A model generated the notes under the pieces. That model was not told where the DNA came from. It saw nothing but the letters and a program-made list of their open reading frames with translations, and did not search any database. The position numbers and the translations under genes are program-made. A stretch of 64,000 bases of DNA from Paenibacillus sp. FSL R7-0204 (lineage in GTDB: Bacteria > Bacillota > Bacilli > Paenibacillales > Paenibacillaceae), in NCBI RefSeq assembly GCF_038002225.1, contig NZ_JBBOCA010000001.1:3596001-3660000 (forward strand), written 5' to 3'. This document shows, one piece after another, positions 18,153 to 27,545 of the stretch (within the stretch, counting starts at the first letter, position 1; every line of letters begins with the position of its first letter).

Positions 18153-19886
18153 ATGCGTCAAACCAATCTATTAGTTACCACTCTGCGCGAAGCTCCTGCC
18201 GAAGCAGAGACAAGGAGCCACCAGCTGCTGCTGCGTGCCGGATATATCAGGCAGGTGGCCGCCGGGGTATACACCTATTTGCCGCTCGGACGGCGGGTGC
18301 TGCGCAGGATGGAGCAGATCGTGCGCCAGGAGATGGAGTCCGCCGGTGCGCAGGAGGTTCTCATGCCTTCGATGCAGCCGGCAGAGCTCTGGAGAGAATC
18401 GGAACGTTATGAGGTGTACGGCAAAGAGCTGATGAAGCTCCGGGACCGTCACGATCGTGAGTTCGTGCTGGGTCCTACCCATGAGGAAGTGGTTACAGCG
18501 CTAATGCGCGGAGAGATCAGTTCTTATCGGCAGCTGCCAGTGACCGTCTATCAGATCCAGACAAAGTTCCGGGATGAACGTCGTCCCCGCTCAGGACTTC
18601 TGCGGGGCAGAGAATTCCTGATGAAGGATGCCTATTCGTTTGATACGGACTGGGCAGGCCTGGATCTGGCCTATCAGGTGATGTACAGTGCTTATGAGCG
18701 GATCTTTGACCGCTGCGGCCTGAAGTACCGGGCGGTGCAGGCGAATGCCGGAGCGATTGGCGGCAAAGGCCAGAATCATGAATTCATAGCCTTGTCAGAG
18801 ATAGGCGAGGATACAATAGCTGTGTGCTCCCTGTGCGGATATGCTGCGAATCTGGAGCAGGCGGAAGTGCAGAGCGGGGCCGCGCCGCATAGACAAGATT
18901 TTGCCGGACGGCCTGCTCCAGAACGATTCCATACCCCTGCCCAGAAGACTATTCAGCAGCTGGAGCAGGAGAGCCAGCTCAGACCGCAGGATATTATCAA
19001 GACATTAATCTACACGGGTGGCGGAGGCGATACATTTGCTGTGCTGGTCCGAGGAGATCATGAGGTGAATGAGCTGAAGGTGCAAAAGCACCTCGGCTGC
19101 GGTGACATTACGCTGGCTGATGCCATGCATGTACAGGAGACCGCCGGAACCGGAAGCGGTTATGTCGGTCCTGCCGGATTGTCGGTGCCTATCTTGGTGG
19201 ATGCTGCTGTTGCAGCCATGACAGAAGCGGTCACAGGTGCGGGGGAAGAGGATTACCATCTGCGCGGAGTGGTGCCCGGCCGGGACTTCCCGCTGACGCA
19301 GGTGGGGGATTTCCGCAATGCGGTTGCCGGCGACAGCTGTCCGCAGTGCGGTGAAGGGGAGCTGGATTTCCATCAGGGCATCGAGGTAGGGCATGTCTTC
19401 AAGCTGGGCACGGTCTACAGTGAGAAGCTGGGGGCAGATTATCTGGATCTGGGCGGCCGCACCAGGCCTATGGTAATGGGCTGCTACGGCATCGGAATCT
19501 CCCGCTTGCTGGCCGCAGTGGCTGAGCAGAACAACGATGACCAGGGGCTGGTCTGGCCGCAGGGCCTAGCTCCGTATGCGGTTCATATTCTGCTGATGTC
19601 GGTCAAAGATACAGCGCAGCGTGAGCTGGCCGAAGCTCTGTATGCAAGACTGACCGCCTTGGGCATCGATGCTCTGCTGGACGACCGCGATGAGCGGGCC
19701 GGGGTCAAATTCAAGGATGCCGGACTGATGGGTACACCGGTTGCACTGGTTGTCGGCAAGCTTGCTGCTGAGCAGAAGGTTGAATACATGGACCGCAGAA
19801 AGGGTAACAAGGAAGTAATGGATATGGCTGAGGCCGTGCTGCGCGTAAGCGGGATGCAGTCCGCACCGGATACTGCTTTTGCTTGA
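18153..19886 (+). CDS. proS: Prolyl-tRNA synthetase, bacterial type
   Basis: The 577-residue class II synthetase charges tRNA-Pro. Motif 1 and 2 regions (TYLPLGRRVLRRMEQIVR, LGPTHEEV, KFRDERRPRSGLLRGREFLMKDAYSF), the inserted YbaK-like editing domain between about residues 230 and 380, motif 3 (GCYGIGISRLLAA) and the anticodon-binding C-terminal domain are present, in the arrangement of the long bacterial form with the insertion. ATG 18153 gives the normal N-terminus MRQTNLL; the open frame continues upstream into the T-box leader but is not coding there. Expression should respond to proline tRNA charging through that leader. Confidence 0.97.
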   Translation: MRQTNLLVTTLREAPAEAETRSHQLLLRAGYIRQVAAGVYTYLPLGRRVLRRMEQIVRQEMESAGAQEVLMPSMQPAELWRESERYEVYGKELMKLRDRHDREFVLGPTHEEVVTALMRGEISSYRQLPVTVYQIQTKFRDERRPRSGLLRGREFLMKDAYSFDTDWAGLDLAYQVMYSAYERIFDRCGLKYRAVQANAGAIGGKGQNHEFIALSEIGEDTIAVCSLCGYAANLEQAEVQSGAAPHRQDFAGRPAPERFHTPAQKTIQQLEQESQLRPQDIIKTLIYTGGGGDTFAVLVRGDHEVNELKVQKHLGCGDITLADAMHVQETAGTGSGYVGPAGLSVPILVDAAVAAMTEAVTGAGEEDYHLRGVVPGRDFPLTQVGDFRNAVAGDSCPQCGEGELDFHQGIEVGHVFKLGTVYSEKLGADYLDLGGRTRPMVMGCYGIGISRLLAAVAEQNNDDQGLVWPQGLAPYAVHILLMSVKDTAQRELAEALYARLTALGIDALLDDRDERAGVKFKDAGLMGTPVALVVGKLAAEQKVEYMDRRKGNKEVMDMAEAVLRVSGMQSAPDTAFA

Positions 19887-19950
19887 ATTGAAGCTCTGGT
19901 AAAATAGGGGAATACCGCATGAATTGCCGCCTTGGAGAGGAAGGGGAAAC

Positions 19951-20364
19951 ATGTTTGGACGCTTAAGACGCAGGCTTGACAATGCCAGACAGATGCAAAA
20001 AATACGCAAGGAGCATCCTGATGAGAGCCGCCGCCTCCTGGAAGAGCGGGCCAGGGCACAGCAAGTTCAGGTAGAACCAGCACCCGCAAAGTCCGGGCCG
20101 TGGATTATTTTCTTCCGGTGTATTCTGTATATTCTGTCCGTGCTAATTGTGTTGATTACCTTCATCGGGGGGCCGAAGAGTAATGCGCCTGTCTTCACCA
20201 TACTTTCCTTTGGTCTGCTGCTGGCTGTTCTGTATCTGTTGGCGGGGCTTGCCCAGCCTGTAATCGTATTTTTCCGCAAGCACTGGTCCCGGGGAGATGT
20301 GCTTGAGCTGTTCAGCCTGATCGTCGGGGCGCTGCTCATTCTGATGGCTATCTTCCGCCCTTAG
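19951..20364 (+). CDS. Small membrane protein of unknown function
   Basis: A 137-residue protein with a basic, Arg-rich cytoplasmic N-terminus of about 50 residues followed by three predicted membrane helices (about 60-75, 80-105 and 120-136). No family was recognised. ATG 19951 follows AGGAAGGGG; an in-frame ATG at 19924 lacks a ribosome site. It lies 64 bases after proS with no terminator between, so part of its transcription may come from the T-box promoter. Confidence 0.75.
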   Translation: MFGRLRRRLDNARQMQKIRKEHPDESRRLLEERARAQQVQVEPAPAKSGPWIIFFRCILYILSVLIVLITFIGGPKSNAPVFTILSFGLLLAVLYLLAGLAQPVIVFFRKHWSRGDVLELFSLIVGALLILMAIFRP

Positions 20365-20409
20365 GTCACAGGCTTTAATAATGTGAAGCGGATTTTGGGG
20401 TCCGGGAAT

Positions 20410-20417
20410 GGTATAAT
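20410..20417 (+). promoter_or_regulatory. Likely extended -10 promoter of topB
   Basis: TGGTATAAT gives an extended -10 with a perfect TATAAT at 20412-20417; no good -35 is visible. It lies about 50 bases upstream of the topB start. Confidence 0.45.
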
Positions 20418-20464
20418 AGACTACTGGACAACTTTTGTAATGAACCGAGGGTAAGGAGCGATTA

Positions 20465-22750
20465 TTGTTGAAGACACTCATTATTGCGGAGAAACCGGAC
20501 ATGGGGCGGAATATCGCCGCCGCAATAGAACCGAAGGCCAAAAACTACCGTTCCTATCTGGAAGGGGAGCAGTACATCATCACCTGGGCGATTGGGCATC
20601 TGATTGGCCTTGCAGAGCCCGAAGCCTACGACAATAAATATAAAAAATGGAACATTAATGATCTGCCGATCATCCCCGAGGAGTTCAAGCTGCTGCCCAA
20701 TGCACGCACCATGGATCAGCTGAAGGTGATCGGGGAGCTGGCAAAACGCAGTGATCTGCTGGTGAACTCCTGCGATGCCGGGCGGGAGGGCCAGCATATT
20801 TTCTCGCTAATCCAGCGTTACCTGGAACTGAACCAGCCGGTGAAGCGGCTGTGGATCTCCGATCTGACACCGGAGACGATCCGCAAGGGCTTCCAGGAGC
20901 TGAAGGACGGGGCGGAATACGAGAATCTGACCAAAGCGGCCCGGGCACGCAGCGAGGCGGATTGGCTGATCGGGATGAACGGCTCGCGTGCTTTTACCAC
21001 CAAACATAATGTGCTGCTCTCTGTAGGCCGGGTACAGACCCCGGTGCTGGCGCTGATCTACGACCGTCAGAAGACTATTGAGGCCTTCTCTTCGCTGAAG
21101 TTCTTTGAGGTGGAAGGGCATTTCACCCAGAATGAGCTGACGTATAAGGGAATGTGGCAGGGCGACCGGTTAACGGATGGTGCGAAGGCAGAGGCGCTTG
21201 CGGCCAAGGTCAAAGGCAAGCCCGCCCGGATTGTTCTCTATGAAGTCAAAGAGACGAAGGAATATCCGAACAAGCTGTACGATCTGACGCTGTTGCAGCG
21301 TGAGGCGAACGGGAAATATGCCTTTTCCGCCAAAAAAACACTGGATATCGCCCAGGCGCTGTATGAGAAGCATAAGGTAATCTCGTACCCGCGTACCAAC
21401 TCCAACTATGTTACGGAGCAGAATATTCCTGAAATGCACAAGACGCTGTCGGCCCTTCAGGGCACGCAGTACGACGATTGGGTGAAGGGTGCAAACCGTA
21501 ACCTGGTTCATAAAGGCAACAAGTTTATTTGTAATCCGTCCAAGGTCGAGGATCACCATGCGATTCTGCCTACGAACCGTAAGGCGAACGGGCTGAGTGC
21601 AGACGAGGCCAAGCTGTACGATCTGATTGTCCGCCGCTTCCTCTCCCAGTTCTATCCGGCAGCGGAATATAAGGTGCATACGGTGATGACCGAAGTGGAA
21701 GCCGAGAAGTTCAAGACTACGGTCAAGGAGCTGCTCAGCCTCGGCTGGAAGGTGATTTACGCAGACCAGAAGAAGGACAAATCCAAACCGGCCAAGGGTA
21801 AAGGCAAGGAGGACGAGGAGGAAGAGGAGCTTGAGGTGAACGAGCCGTTCTCTGTTCAAGCGGAGGGTGAAGTGATTTGCAGCGATGCGATTGTGAAGGA
21901 GAAGGATACCCAGCCCCCAAAAGCTTACACCGAAGGAACCTTGCTTAAGGCCATGGAGAGCGCAGGCAAGCAGATTGAGGATGAAGAGCTGCGCGATGCC
22001 ATGAAGGATTCGGGGCTGGGCACTCCGGCGACCCGGGCAGCTACGATTGAACGGCTGAAGAATGTCGGCTATGTGGAGATGCAGGGGAAAAAGATCGCCA
22101 TCACCCAAAAGGGGCGGACGGCGGTTGAACTGATCCGCGGAGCAGGCGTGGAGCTGCTGACCTCCCCGGAAATGACCGGGCAGTGGGAGCGCCGCCTCAA
22201 TGAAATTGCCCGCGGCACCGCAGCGGACGGACAATTCATGGAGAACGTCAAGCGGTTCGCTTCCATGATTGTGGACAAGGTCCGCGTGCAGTCTCGCGCT
22301 GCCAAGACCTCCTTCGAAGGGGATACGCCTTCGCTGAACAGCGGGGGTAAGGGCCGCAGTCCGGCTGCTGCGGCGCGCAAGCCCGCCGAATCCAAAGCGG
22401 CTGAACGCCGCAAGCCGGCAGCTGCCAAACCGCGCAGCGCAGCGTCTGCTGCGGCCGGGAAGAGCGGAGATACCGGGCCGAAGGTTATCGGCAGCTGCCC
22501 GCGTCCCGGCTGCGGCGGCATGATCTTCATGGGCCGCAAGGGCTACGGCTGCTCTCATTATAAGGAAGGCTGCGGCTTCGTGATCTGGAAGGAGAATCAC
22601 GGGCGCACGCTCACTGACACTCAGGTGAAGGCCCTGATTGAGAAGGGCCGAACCGGGAAGCTCAAGCTGACCGGAGAGGACGGCGCGCCGCTTGAAGGCA
22701 AGCTGGTGCTGCAGAATATGGATACGGGCCAGCTGGCCGTGGAATCATAA
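20465..22750 (+). CDS. topB: DNA topoisomerase III
   Basis: A 761-residue type IA topoisomerase that cuts and passes single strands. The Toprim domain is at the start (IIAEKPDMGRNIA) with the acidic triad near SCDAGREGQ; the active-site tyrosine is in SYPRTNSNY; the four-domain toroid follows. The C-terminus has an acidic/basic linker, an Ala/Lys/Pro-rich segment of about 60 residues, and a zinc-finger-like module (CPRPGCGG...CSHYKEGC). The start is TTG 20465 or TTG 20468, both suitably spaced from AAGGAG. It is longer than the usual Bacillus enzyme because of the C-terminal tail. A terminator follows. Confidence 0.95.
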   Translation: MLKTLIIAEKPDMGRNIAAAIEPKAKNYRSYLEGEQYIITWAIGHLIGLAEPEAYDNKYKKWNINDLPIIPEEFKLLPNARTMDQLKVIGELAKRSDLLVNSCDAGREGQHIFSLIQRYLELNQPVKRLWISDLTPETIRKGFQELKDGAEYENLTKAARARSEADWLIGMNGSRAFTTKHNVLLSVGRVQTPVLALIYDRQKTIEAFSSLKFFEVEGHFTQNELTYKGMWQGDRLTDGAKAEALAAKVKGKPARIVLYEVKETKEYPNKLYDLTLLQREANGKYAFSAKKTLDIAQALYEKHKVISYPRTNSNYVTEQNIPEMHKTLSALQGTQYDDWVKGANRNLVHKGNKFICNPSKVEDHHAILPTNRKANGLSADEAKLYDLIVRRFLSQFYPAAEYKVHTVMTEVEAEKFKTTVKELLSLGWKVIYADQKKDKSKPAKGKGKEDEEEEELEVNEPFSVQAEGEVICSDAIVKEKDTQPPKAYTEGTLLKAMESAGKQIEDEELRDAMKDSGLGTPATRAATIERLKNVGYVEMQGKKIAITQKGRTAVELIRGAGVELLTSPEMTGQWERRLNEIARGTAADGQFMENVKRFASMIVDKVRVQSRAAKTSFEGDTPSLNSGGKGRSPAAAARKPAESKAAERRKPAAAKPRSAASAAAGKSGDTGPKVIGSCPRPGCGGMIFMGRKGYGCSHYKEGCGFVIWKENHGRTLTDTQVKALIEKGRTGKLKLTGEDGAPLEGKLVLQNMDTGQLAVES

Positions 22751-22762
22751 TTCCTAGATACT

Positions 22763-22804
22763 AAAAGCGCCCCGGCCAGATTTTCATGGCGGGGCGCTTT
22801 TTTA
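22763..22804. terminator. Bidirectional terminator between topB and the DsbA-like gene
   Basis: Stem AAAAGCGCCCC/GGGGCGCTTTT with inner GCC pairing, then six T on the plus strand and four on the minus strand. Confidence 0.9.
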
Positions 22805-22834
22805 TAGGATGATGAGCTTCACCTGCAGGAAAGA

Positions 22835-23572
22835 TTACGGGGATTCATTCAAAGCCGCTTCAATGGTAGCGCTTAAGCCCTCATAGGAGGAATCCGGCAG
22901 CAGGACGCCGTTCACCATGAATTTCGGTGTGCCGTTGACGCCGTAGGCTCCGGCGATTTTGAAGTCCTCTTTAACATCGTACATATACGTATGGTTCTTC
23001 AGATCCTGCTCGAACCGCTCTTGGTCAATTCCTGTAATATTGTCCTTCACGAACTTAGTGATGAACTTCTGGGTTGCCCAGATCTTGCTCTCATCACCCT
23101 GGCTCTCGTAGAGCTTATGGAGATACTCCCAGAACTTCTCGTTATTCTGCTGATAGATAGCTTCCCCGGCACTGGCGGCCAGGTAAGAATCCCGGTCAAT
23201 GAAGGCGAAGTTCATGAAGTAGAACTGGACTTTCCCGCTGTCTACGTAGTCCTTAATGAACGTATCCAGGTAGGTTGCGGTCCAATTTTTGCAGGCAGGG
23301 CATTTGAAATCGGCGAATTCGATCACTTTCACCTTGGCGTCTTCGCTGCCCAGATGCGGCTGCTTCTCATATTTCAGCCCGTCCACTACAATCTTGCCCT
23401 TCACATCGGTGTAGTTGGGGAGATTATCGAGCGCCTCGGTGCCGGACGATTTGCCCTGTGTAAGGAAGAAGGCAAGAAGGGCGATCAGCAGCACGGCAAT
23501 CACTGCAAGCAGCATAGGGAGCAGACGCCCGTGATTCGGGGTGTTCCTGGAACGGTTAGCTTTGTTATTCAT
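22835..23572 (-). CDS. Membrane-anchored DsbA-like thiol oxidoreductase
   Basis: The protein of 245 residues has an N-terminal cytoplasmic stretch, one membrane helix at about 18-40 (MLLAVIAVLLIALLAFFLT), and an extracytoplasmic DsbA/BdbD-type thioredoxin fold with the active site CPAC at about residue 93 and the cis-proline loop NGTPKF near the end. It probably forms or rearranges disulfide bonds in exported proteins. A DsbB/BdbC partner is not adjacent. ATG 23572 has AGGAGG upstream. It is transcribed alone toward topB, with a shared terminator. Confidence 0.9.
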   Translation of the reverse strand: MNNKANRSRNTPNHGRLLPMLLAVIAVLLIALLAFFLTQGKSSGTEALDNLPNYTDVKGKIVVDGLKYEKQPHLGSEDAKVKVIEFADFKCPACKNWTATYLDTFIKDYVDSGKVQFYFMNFAFIDRDSYLAASAGEAIYQQNNEKFWEYLHKLYESQGDESKIWATQKFITKFVKDNITGIDQERFEQDLKNHTYMYDVKEDFKIAGAYGVNGTPKFMVNGVLLPDSSYEGLSATIEAALNESP

Positions 23573-23681
23573 GGCCAGCCTCCTGTAGGGTGTGAAAATC
23601 TACTCAAACAGTATAATCATACCGGCGGCAGGCTGCCTATGCCATTTGTAACAATTGCCTGATTCTGATGATGCAAGTCAA

Positions 23682-24434
23682 TCAGCCGTGATGCTCCCGC
23701 AGCGCAGCGGAGCGGATTACCGGAGGCACCTCGTGAATGGCAGAGATGGTCAGGACGGAATGCTGCATCTCCCGCTCCAGCTCAATCAGATTGTAGAGCC
23801 ACTCATTCGGCTGCTTCAGATAAATGCTGTTGATCCCGGCAGTCAGCGCTGGCAGTACATCCGTACGCAGGGAGTTGCCGATCATCCAGGTGATTTTGCG
23901 TTCGAACGGGTAGGTGGTCAGGATATTCTCAAGTGCCTCCACATTTTTGTGCTGGCGGATATAGATGCGGTCATCGAAATAGGCGTCCAGCTTCATTTGG
24001 GCGATTTTGCGCTGCTGGATGGTGTCGTCTCCGCCGGTATAGAGATAGAGGGAGTGGCCCTCCTGCTTGAGGGTATCCAGCGTCTCCACCATGCCGGGAT
24101 AAGCTTCCACCTCCTGATCGTACACGCTCATCCCCAGCTTCATCAGCTGCCGCTCCTCGAACGCATCCGGCTTGCGGTTATATTTGCTGCAGAAATAACG
24201 GTAGGTGGCAATCAGCGATTTCGGGAAATTGTCGCTGGCCAGGCCGCTTGTGCTAACGGTCTCGACATCAATCTCCACCTGCTTGCTGCGCAGTTCGCTG
24301 ATGGTCGGCTGATAATCGCTGAACCAGTCTGACATCAGCTCGAAATACTGTCCAAGAATGAGCTCAAAATACTTATTGCAATGCACCAGGGTATCGTCAA
24401 GATCAAAGATCACTTGTTGGGTCAAATACTTCAT
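23682..24434 (-). CDS. HAD superfamily hydrolase
   Basis: A 250-residue haloacid-dehalogenase-type phosphatase. Motif I is FDLDDTLVHC; motif II is in YLYTGGDD; the late acidic motif appears as IGNSLRTDVLPA. A helical cap of about 90 residues lies between motif I and II. The substrate is unknown. ATG 24434 has AGGAGTG upstream and is better than GTG 24443. It follows the ArsR-type regulator gene by 24 bases on the same strand and is probably cotranscribed with it. Confidence 0.87.
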   Translation of the reverse strand: MKYLTQQVIFDLDDTLVHCNKYFELILGQYFELMSDWFSDYQPTISELRSKQVEIDVETVSTSGLASDNFPKSLIATYRYFCSKYNRKPDAFEERQLMKLGMSVYDQEVEAYPGMVETLDTLKQEGHSLYLYTGGDDTIQQRKIAQMKLDAYFDDRIYIRQHKNVEALENILTTYPFERKITWMIGNSLRTDVLPALTAGINSIYLKQPNEWLYNLIELEREMQHSVLTISAIHEVPPVIRSAALREHHG

Positions 24435-24458
24435 GAGGTTCACTCCTAAGTTGGTCTG

Positions 24459-25376
24459 TTAGATACGGATGTAAGACTCCAGAAACATCTGGAGCTCCGA
24501 GGCCCCGTCAGGGCGTATGCTGTAGCGTTCGGTGCCTTCACCGCGCAAATGAACCCGCAGCAGCCCTGCGACCCGCAGACTAAGCAGATGATGCATCAGC
24601 ATCTCCCGGGACAGGTTCAGCTCGGACTGCATCTCCCACAGCGTCTTCGGTTCATTTGCCACGAATCGCAGCAGTCTCAGCCGGGTAGGGTCAGAGAGAG
24701 CCTGTGTTAAACGAAGCAGCACCGTGGGCGGTTCCTCCTCATTGTCTGAAGGGACATCTACCGGATATTGCACCAGCATCAGGTTTTTGAAGAAGCAATA
24801 CGTGTTGATCGGCCGGTTATGCACGGTAGGCAGCAGCACAATCGTCTCCAGCCCGGGAATGTCCTCAATGACAATTCCGCCGGAAGCATATTCGATCAGC
24901 GGGACCATGTCCATTTTGCTCTCCAGCATTTTTTTCTCGGAGGCGTCTTCAATCAGCAGCGGCAGCAGGGTATGCTCCACATGGCGGAAATAATGCTCAT
25001 ACCATATCCGCAAAAGTGGCGTATATCCGTTCTTAATCCGTGCGCACTCCTCGGCCGTGAAGGTATGGAAGAACGGGTCGGTCCGCCGGAGGCAGTCCTC
25101 AAGTGAAGAGTTCTCCAGCTCAGCCAGGAACTGCAGCACCTTGGAAGCCTCGCCCCGGCTGTAGGCCCAGGCGTAGAGTACATCATAATCTTCGAACGGC
25201 CATTCGGCGGCCTGCTTCAGTGCAGTCAGCTGCGCGGGGGTGAAACGGCCGTCCACATCCCGGATCCAGTCGGTGCCGATGTCCAGGTTGGAGGTCCATT
25301 TCTTGGTTACATATAACATGAAACTGTCCAGCAGTTCGTATACGGGGGAAACATCAATCCTCAGTTCATACTTCAT
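24459..25376 (-). CDS. ArsR-family winged-helix regulator with large N-terminal domain
   Basis: The 305-residue protein has an ArsR-type winged helix at about 225-300 (LSDPTRLRLLRFVANEPKTLWEMQSELNLSREMLMHHLLSL). The first 220 residues form an alpha-helical effector domain of no named function, a layout found in many Bacillales regulators. No Cys-based metal site is evident. ATG 25376 follows GGAGGTGA. The promoter region is shared with the divergent MFS exporter, so it may autoregulate and control that gene. Confidence 0.85.
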   Translation of the reverse strand: MKYELRIDVSPVYELLDSFMLYVTKKWTSNLDIGTDWIRDVDGRFTPAQLTALKQAAEWPFEDYDVLYAWAYSRGEASKVLQFLAELENSSLEDCLRRTDPFFHTFTAEECARIKNGYTPLLRIWYEHYFRHVEHTLLPLLIEDASEKKMLESKMDMVPLIEYASGGIVIEDIPGLETIVLLPTVHNRPINTYCFFKNLMLVQYPVDVPSDNEEEPPTVLLRLTQALSDPTRLRLLRFVANEPKTLWEMQSELNLSREMLMHHLLSLRVAGLLRVHLRGEGTERYSIRPDGASELQMFLESYIRI

Positions 25377-25416
25377 TTAAGCCGGGTCACCTCCAGAAAA
25401 TCAGTCACTTCTGTAT

Positions 25417-25453
25417 ATTATCTCTTGTTTTGAAGAGGGTTGTCTACTATAAT
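25417..25453. promoter_or_regulatory. Overlapping divergent promoters, arsR-type gene and MFS gene
   Basis: Plus strand: TTGTTT (25425-25430), 17 bases, TATAAT (25448-25453), reading to the MFS gene. Minus strand: TAGACA (25446-25441), 18 bases, GATAAT (25422-25417), reading to the regulator. The two promoters share the same DNA, so only one polymerase can occupy it at a time. A small inverted repeat CTCTT-N6-AAGAG (25422-25437) lies within. Confidence 0.65.
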
Positions 25454-25518
25454 GTTCGGTGTTTGCCGCATGGACATCAGGTATCGTATATCAATGAATT
25501 ACATAGGAGGATTTATTT

Positions 25519-26697
25519 GTGTCAGATTCTACACCGATGCCGCATGGACAGAGCGGTAGGATGAATTATTCGATTTTGATTGCCGTGATTATTCTGGCAG
25601 GGCTTAGCCAGGGGATGCTGCTGCCGGTCTTATCCATTCTGCTGGAGCAGGAGGGCGTATCGTCCTCATTGAACGGACTTAACGCGGCTGCGCTGTATGT
25701 AGGCTCATTTGCCATGACCCTGATTGCGGAACGGGTGCTTGGCGCCATCGGCTTCAAGAAGCTGATCGCTGCCGGTCTCGCGCTGGTGCTGGTATCACTG
25801 CTGCTGTTCCCGCTCCTTACCGGCGTGAAGATCTGGTTCGTGCTCCGCGTGCTTGTCGGGATCGGTGATTCGGCGGTTAACTACGCCGCGCAGCTCTGGG
25901 TGCTGCTCATGACACCGGCAGAGCACCGTGGACGGAACCTGTCGCTTTACGGGATGTCCTACGGCCTGGGCTTCAGCCTAGGACCGCTGGGTATCAGCCT
26001 GCTGCGGTTCGGACAGTCCGCACCGTTCCTGATTACAGCGCTGCTGTTCGTAATCGTGCTGCTGATTGTCGGCTTCAAGCTGCCTGACTCACGGCCGGAA
26101 GCTATGGATCACAGCGAAGGCCAGGCGAGCAGGTTCGGCCGGAGCTACCGGCTTGCTTGGTATGCGCTGATTCCAGCGCTGCTATACGGCTATATGGAAG
26201 CCAGCCTGAACAGCAGCTTCCCGGTATACGGGCTGCGCACCGGGTTCAGTGCAGACCAGATTGCCGCTCTGCTGCCCTTTGCAGGCATAGGGGGCCTGCT
26301 GCTCCAGCTGCCGCTCGGCATATGGAGTGACCGCTTTGGCCGCAAGGCCATTCTGATTGCTGCGGGGACAGGAGGAGGCCTCGCCTTCACGCTGCTTCCG
26401 CTTACCGGCGAGCATTTCCTGCTCACCCTGCTGGTGCTGATGGTGGCCGGGGGACTAGTCGGCTCCTTTTTCTCGCTGGGGTTAAGCTATGCCGCCGATA
26501 TCCTGCCGCGCAAGCTGCTTCCCGCTGCCAATGTAGTCGCTTCCTTCCATTATAGTCTGGGAAGTATAGCGGGTCCGGGCATCGGCGGGCTGCTGCTGCA
26601 ATTCGGCTGGGGCGGCAATGTATTTGCCGTGATGGGCGGCCTGTATATTGTATTTGGGCTGGCAGGGTTATTGTTCTCGCCACGGAAGACGATATGA
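25519..26697 (+). CDS. MFS transporter, multidrug-exporter type
   Basis: A 392-residue major facilitator protein with about 12 hydrophobic helices and the loop 2-3 or 8-9 motif (IWSDRFGRKAILIA). The N-half includes VLRVLVGIGDSAVNYA and GMSYGLGFSLGPLG, resembling motif C of exporters. Substrate is unknown. GTG 25519 has AGGAGGA upstream. It is divergent from the ArsR-type regulator and shares a promoter zone with it, which suggests regulation by that protein. Confidence 0.88.
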   Translation: MSDSTPMPHGQSGRMNYSILIAVIILAGLSQGMLLPVLSILLEQEGVSSSLNGLNAAALYVGSFAMTLIAERVLGAIGFKKLIAAGLALVLVSLLLFPLLTGVKIWFVLRVLVGIGDSAVNYAAQLWVLLMTPAEHRGRNLSLYGMSYGLGFSLGPLGISLLRFGQSAPFLITALLFVIVLLIVGFKLPDSRPEAMDHSEGQASRFGRSYRLAWYALIPALLYGYMEASLNSSFPVYGLRTGFSADQIAALLPFAGIGGLLLQLPLGIWSDRFGRKAILIAAGTGGGLAFTLLPLTGEHFLLTLLVLMVAGGLVGSFFSLGLSYAADILPRKLLPAANVVASFHYSLGSIAGPGIGGLLLQFGWGGNVFAVMGGLYIVFGLAGLLFSPRKTI

Positions 26698-26786
26698 GGT
26701 AGAATAAGAACGAATGCTCGCATGGAATTTGATCCCGCTTTCAGAGTACACTATAGAGTAGAGTCGAAGACAGGAGAGGCTGACCT

Positions 26787-27512
26787 ATGATTACAGTTGA
26801 ACATTTGGCCAAAGCGGTCGGGGAAGATAAAACACCAGTGCTTCAGGATATCGGATTTCAATTAGAACCGGGAGAATTTGTAGCGCTGCTGGGAGCCAGC
26901 GGCAGCGGGAAATCAACACTGCTGCGCTGCCTTGCCCTGCGTGAGAAGTGGGACAGAGGGAATTTCAGGGTAGATGGGCAGGATATTATGAAGAGCCCCT
27001 TCGCCGGCAAACGTAAGATCCGCCGGGAATGGGCCTATCTGGAGCAGAATGCGGAGCTGAATCCGAACCGCACTGCACTCAAGAATGTGCTGATTGGACA
27101 AGCCTCCCAGACGCCGCTGTGGCGGATGGCTACAGGCATGGTCCGCTCAGATGATTATATGGGGGCGATGGACCAGCTCGATCTGCTAGGATTGCTGGAC
27201 AAGGCCAAGCTGAAGTCCGGCCAGCTCAGCGGCGGTGAACGTCAGCGTGTAGCCATTGCCCGGGCACTGGTCCACGGCGCCAAGGTCATCCTGGCAGATG
27301 AGCCGGTGACTGGACTTGACCCCAAGACTGCGGAGAATGTGCTGGAGACCCTCCGCAATCTGTGCAAGGAGACAGGCCTTACCGTGCTTACGGTGCTGCC
27401 GATTGAGCTGGCCGAGCGTTACGCCAGCCGTCTGTGGGTGCTGGAGGACGGAAGAATTAAGCATGATGTCAAAGGACGCCGGCTGACCTCACAGGAGCGG
27501 CTGCATCTGTGA
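26787..27512 (+). CDS. ABC transporter ATP-binding protein, PhnC-like, no permease nearby
   Basis: A 241-residue ATPase with Walker A GASGSGKST, signature LSGGERQRVAIARAL, Walker B VILADEPVTGLDP. The region between (IRREWAYLEQNAELNPNRTALKNVLIGQ) resembles the phosphonate-importer ATPase PhnC. No permease or binding protein for it is in the neighbourhood, so the partner is either distant or the protein has another role. It sits 33 bases before the lipoprotein/two-component genes on the same strand, with no terminator between, so a shared transcript is likely. Confidence 0.87.
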   Translation: MITVEHLAKAVGEDKTPVLQDIGFQLEPGEFVALLGASGSGKSTLLRCLALREKWDRGNFRVDGQDIMKSPFAGKRKIRREWAYLEQNAELNPNRTALKNVLIGQASQTPLWRMATGMVRSDDYMGAMDQLDLLGLLDKAKLKSGQLSGGERQRVAIARALVHGAKVILADEPVTGLDPKTAENVLETLRNLCKETGLTVLTVLPIELAERYASRLWVLEDGRIKHDVKGRRLTSQERLHL

Positions 27513-27545
27513 ACTAAGGCAAGGCGTTCAGTAAGGAGAGCGTAA

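Noticed and set aside
21170..22600. 476-codon minus-strand ORF antisense to topB
   Set aside because: Shadow ORF; the topB reading frame carries the active site and zinc finger.
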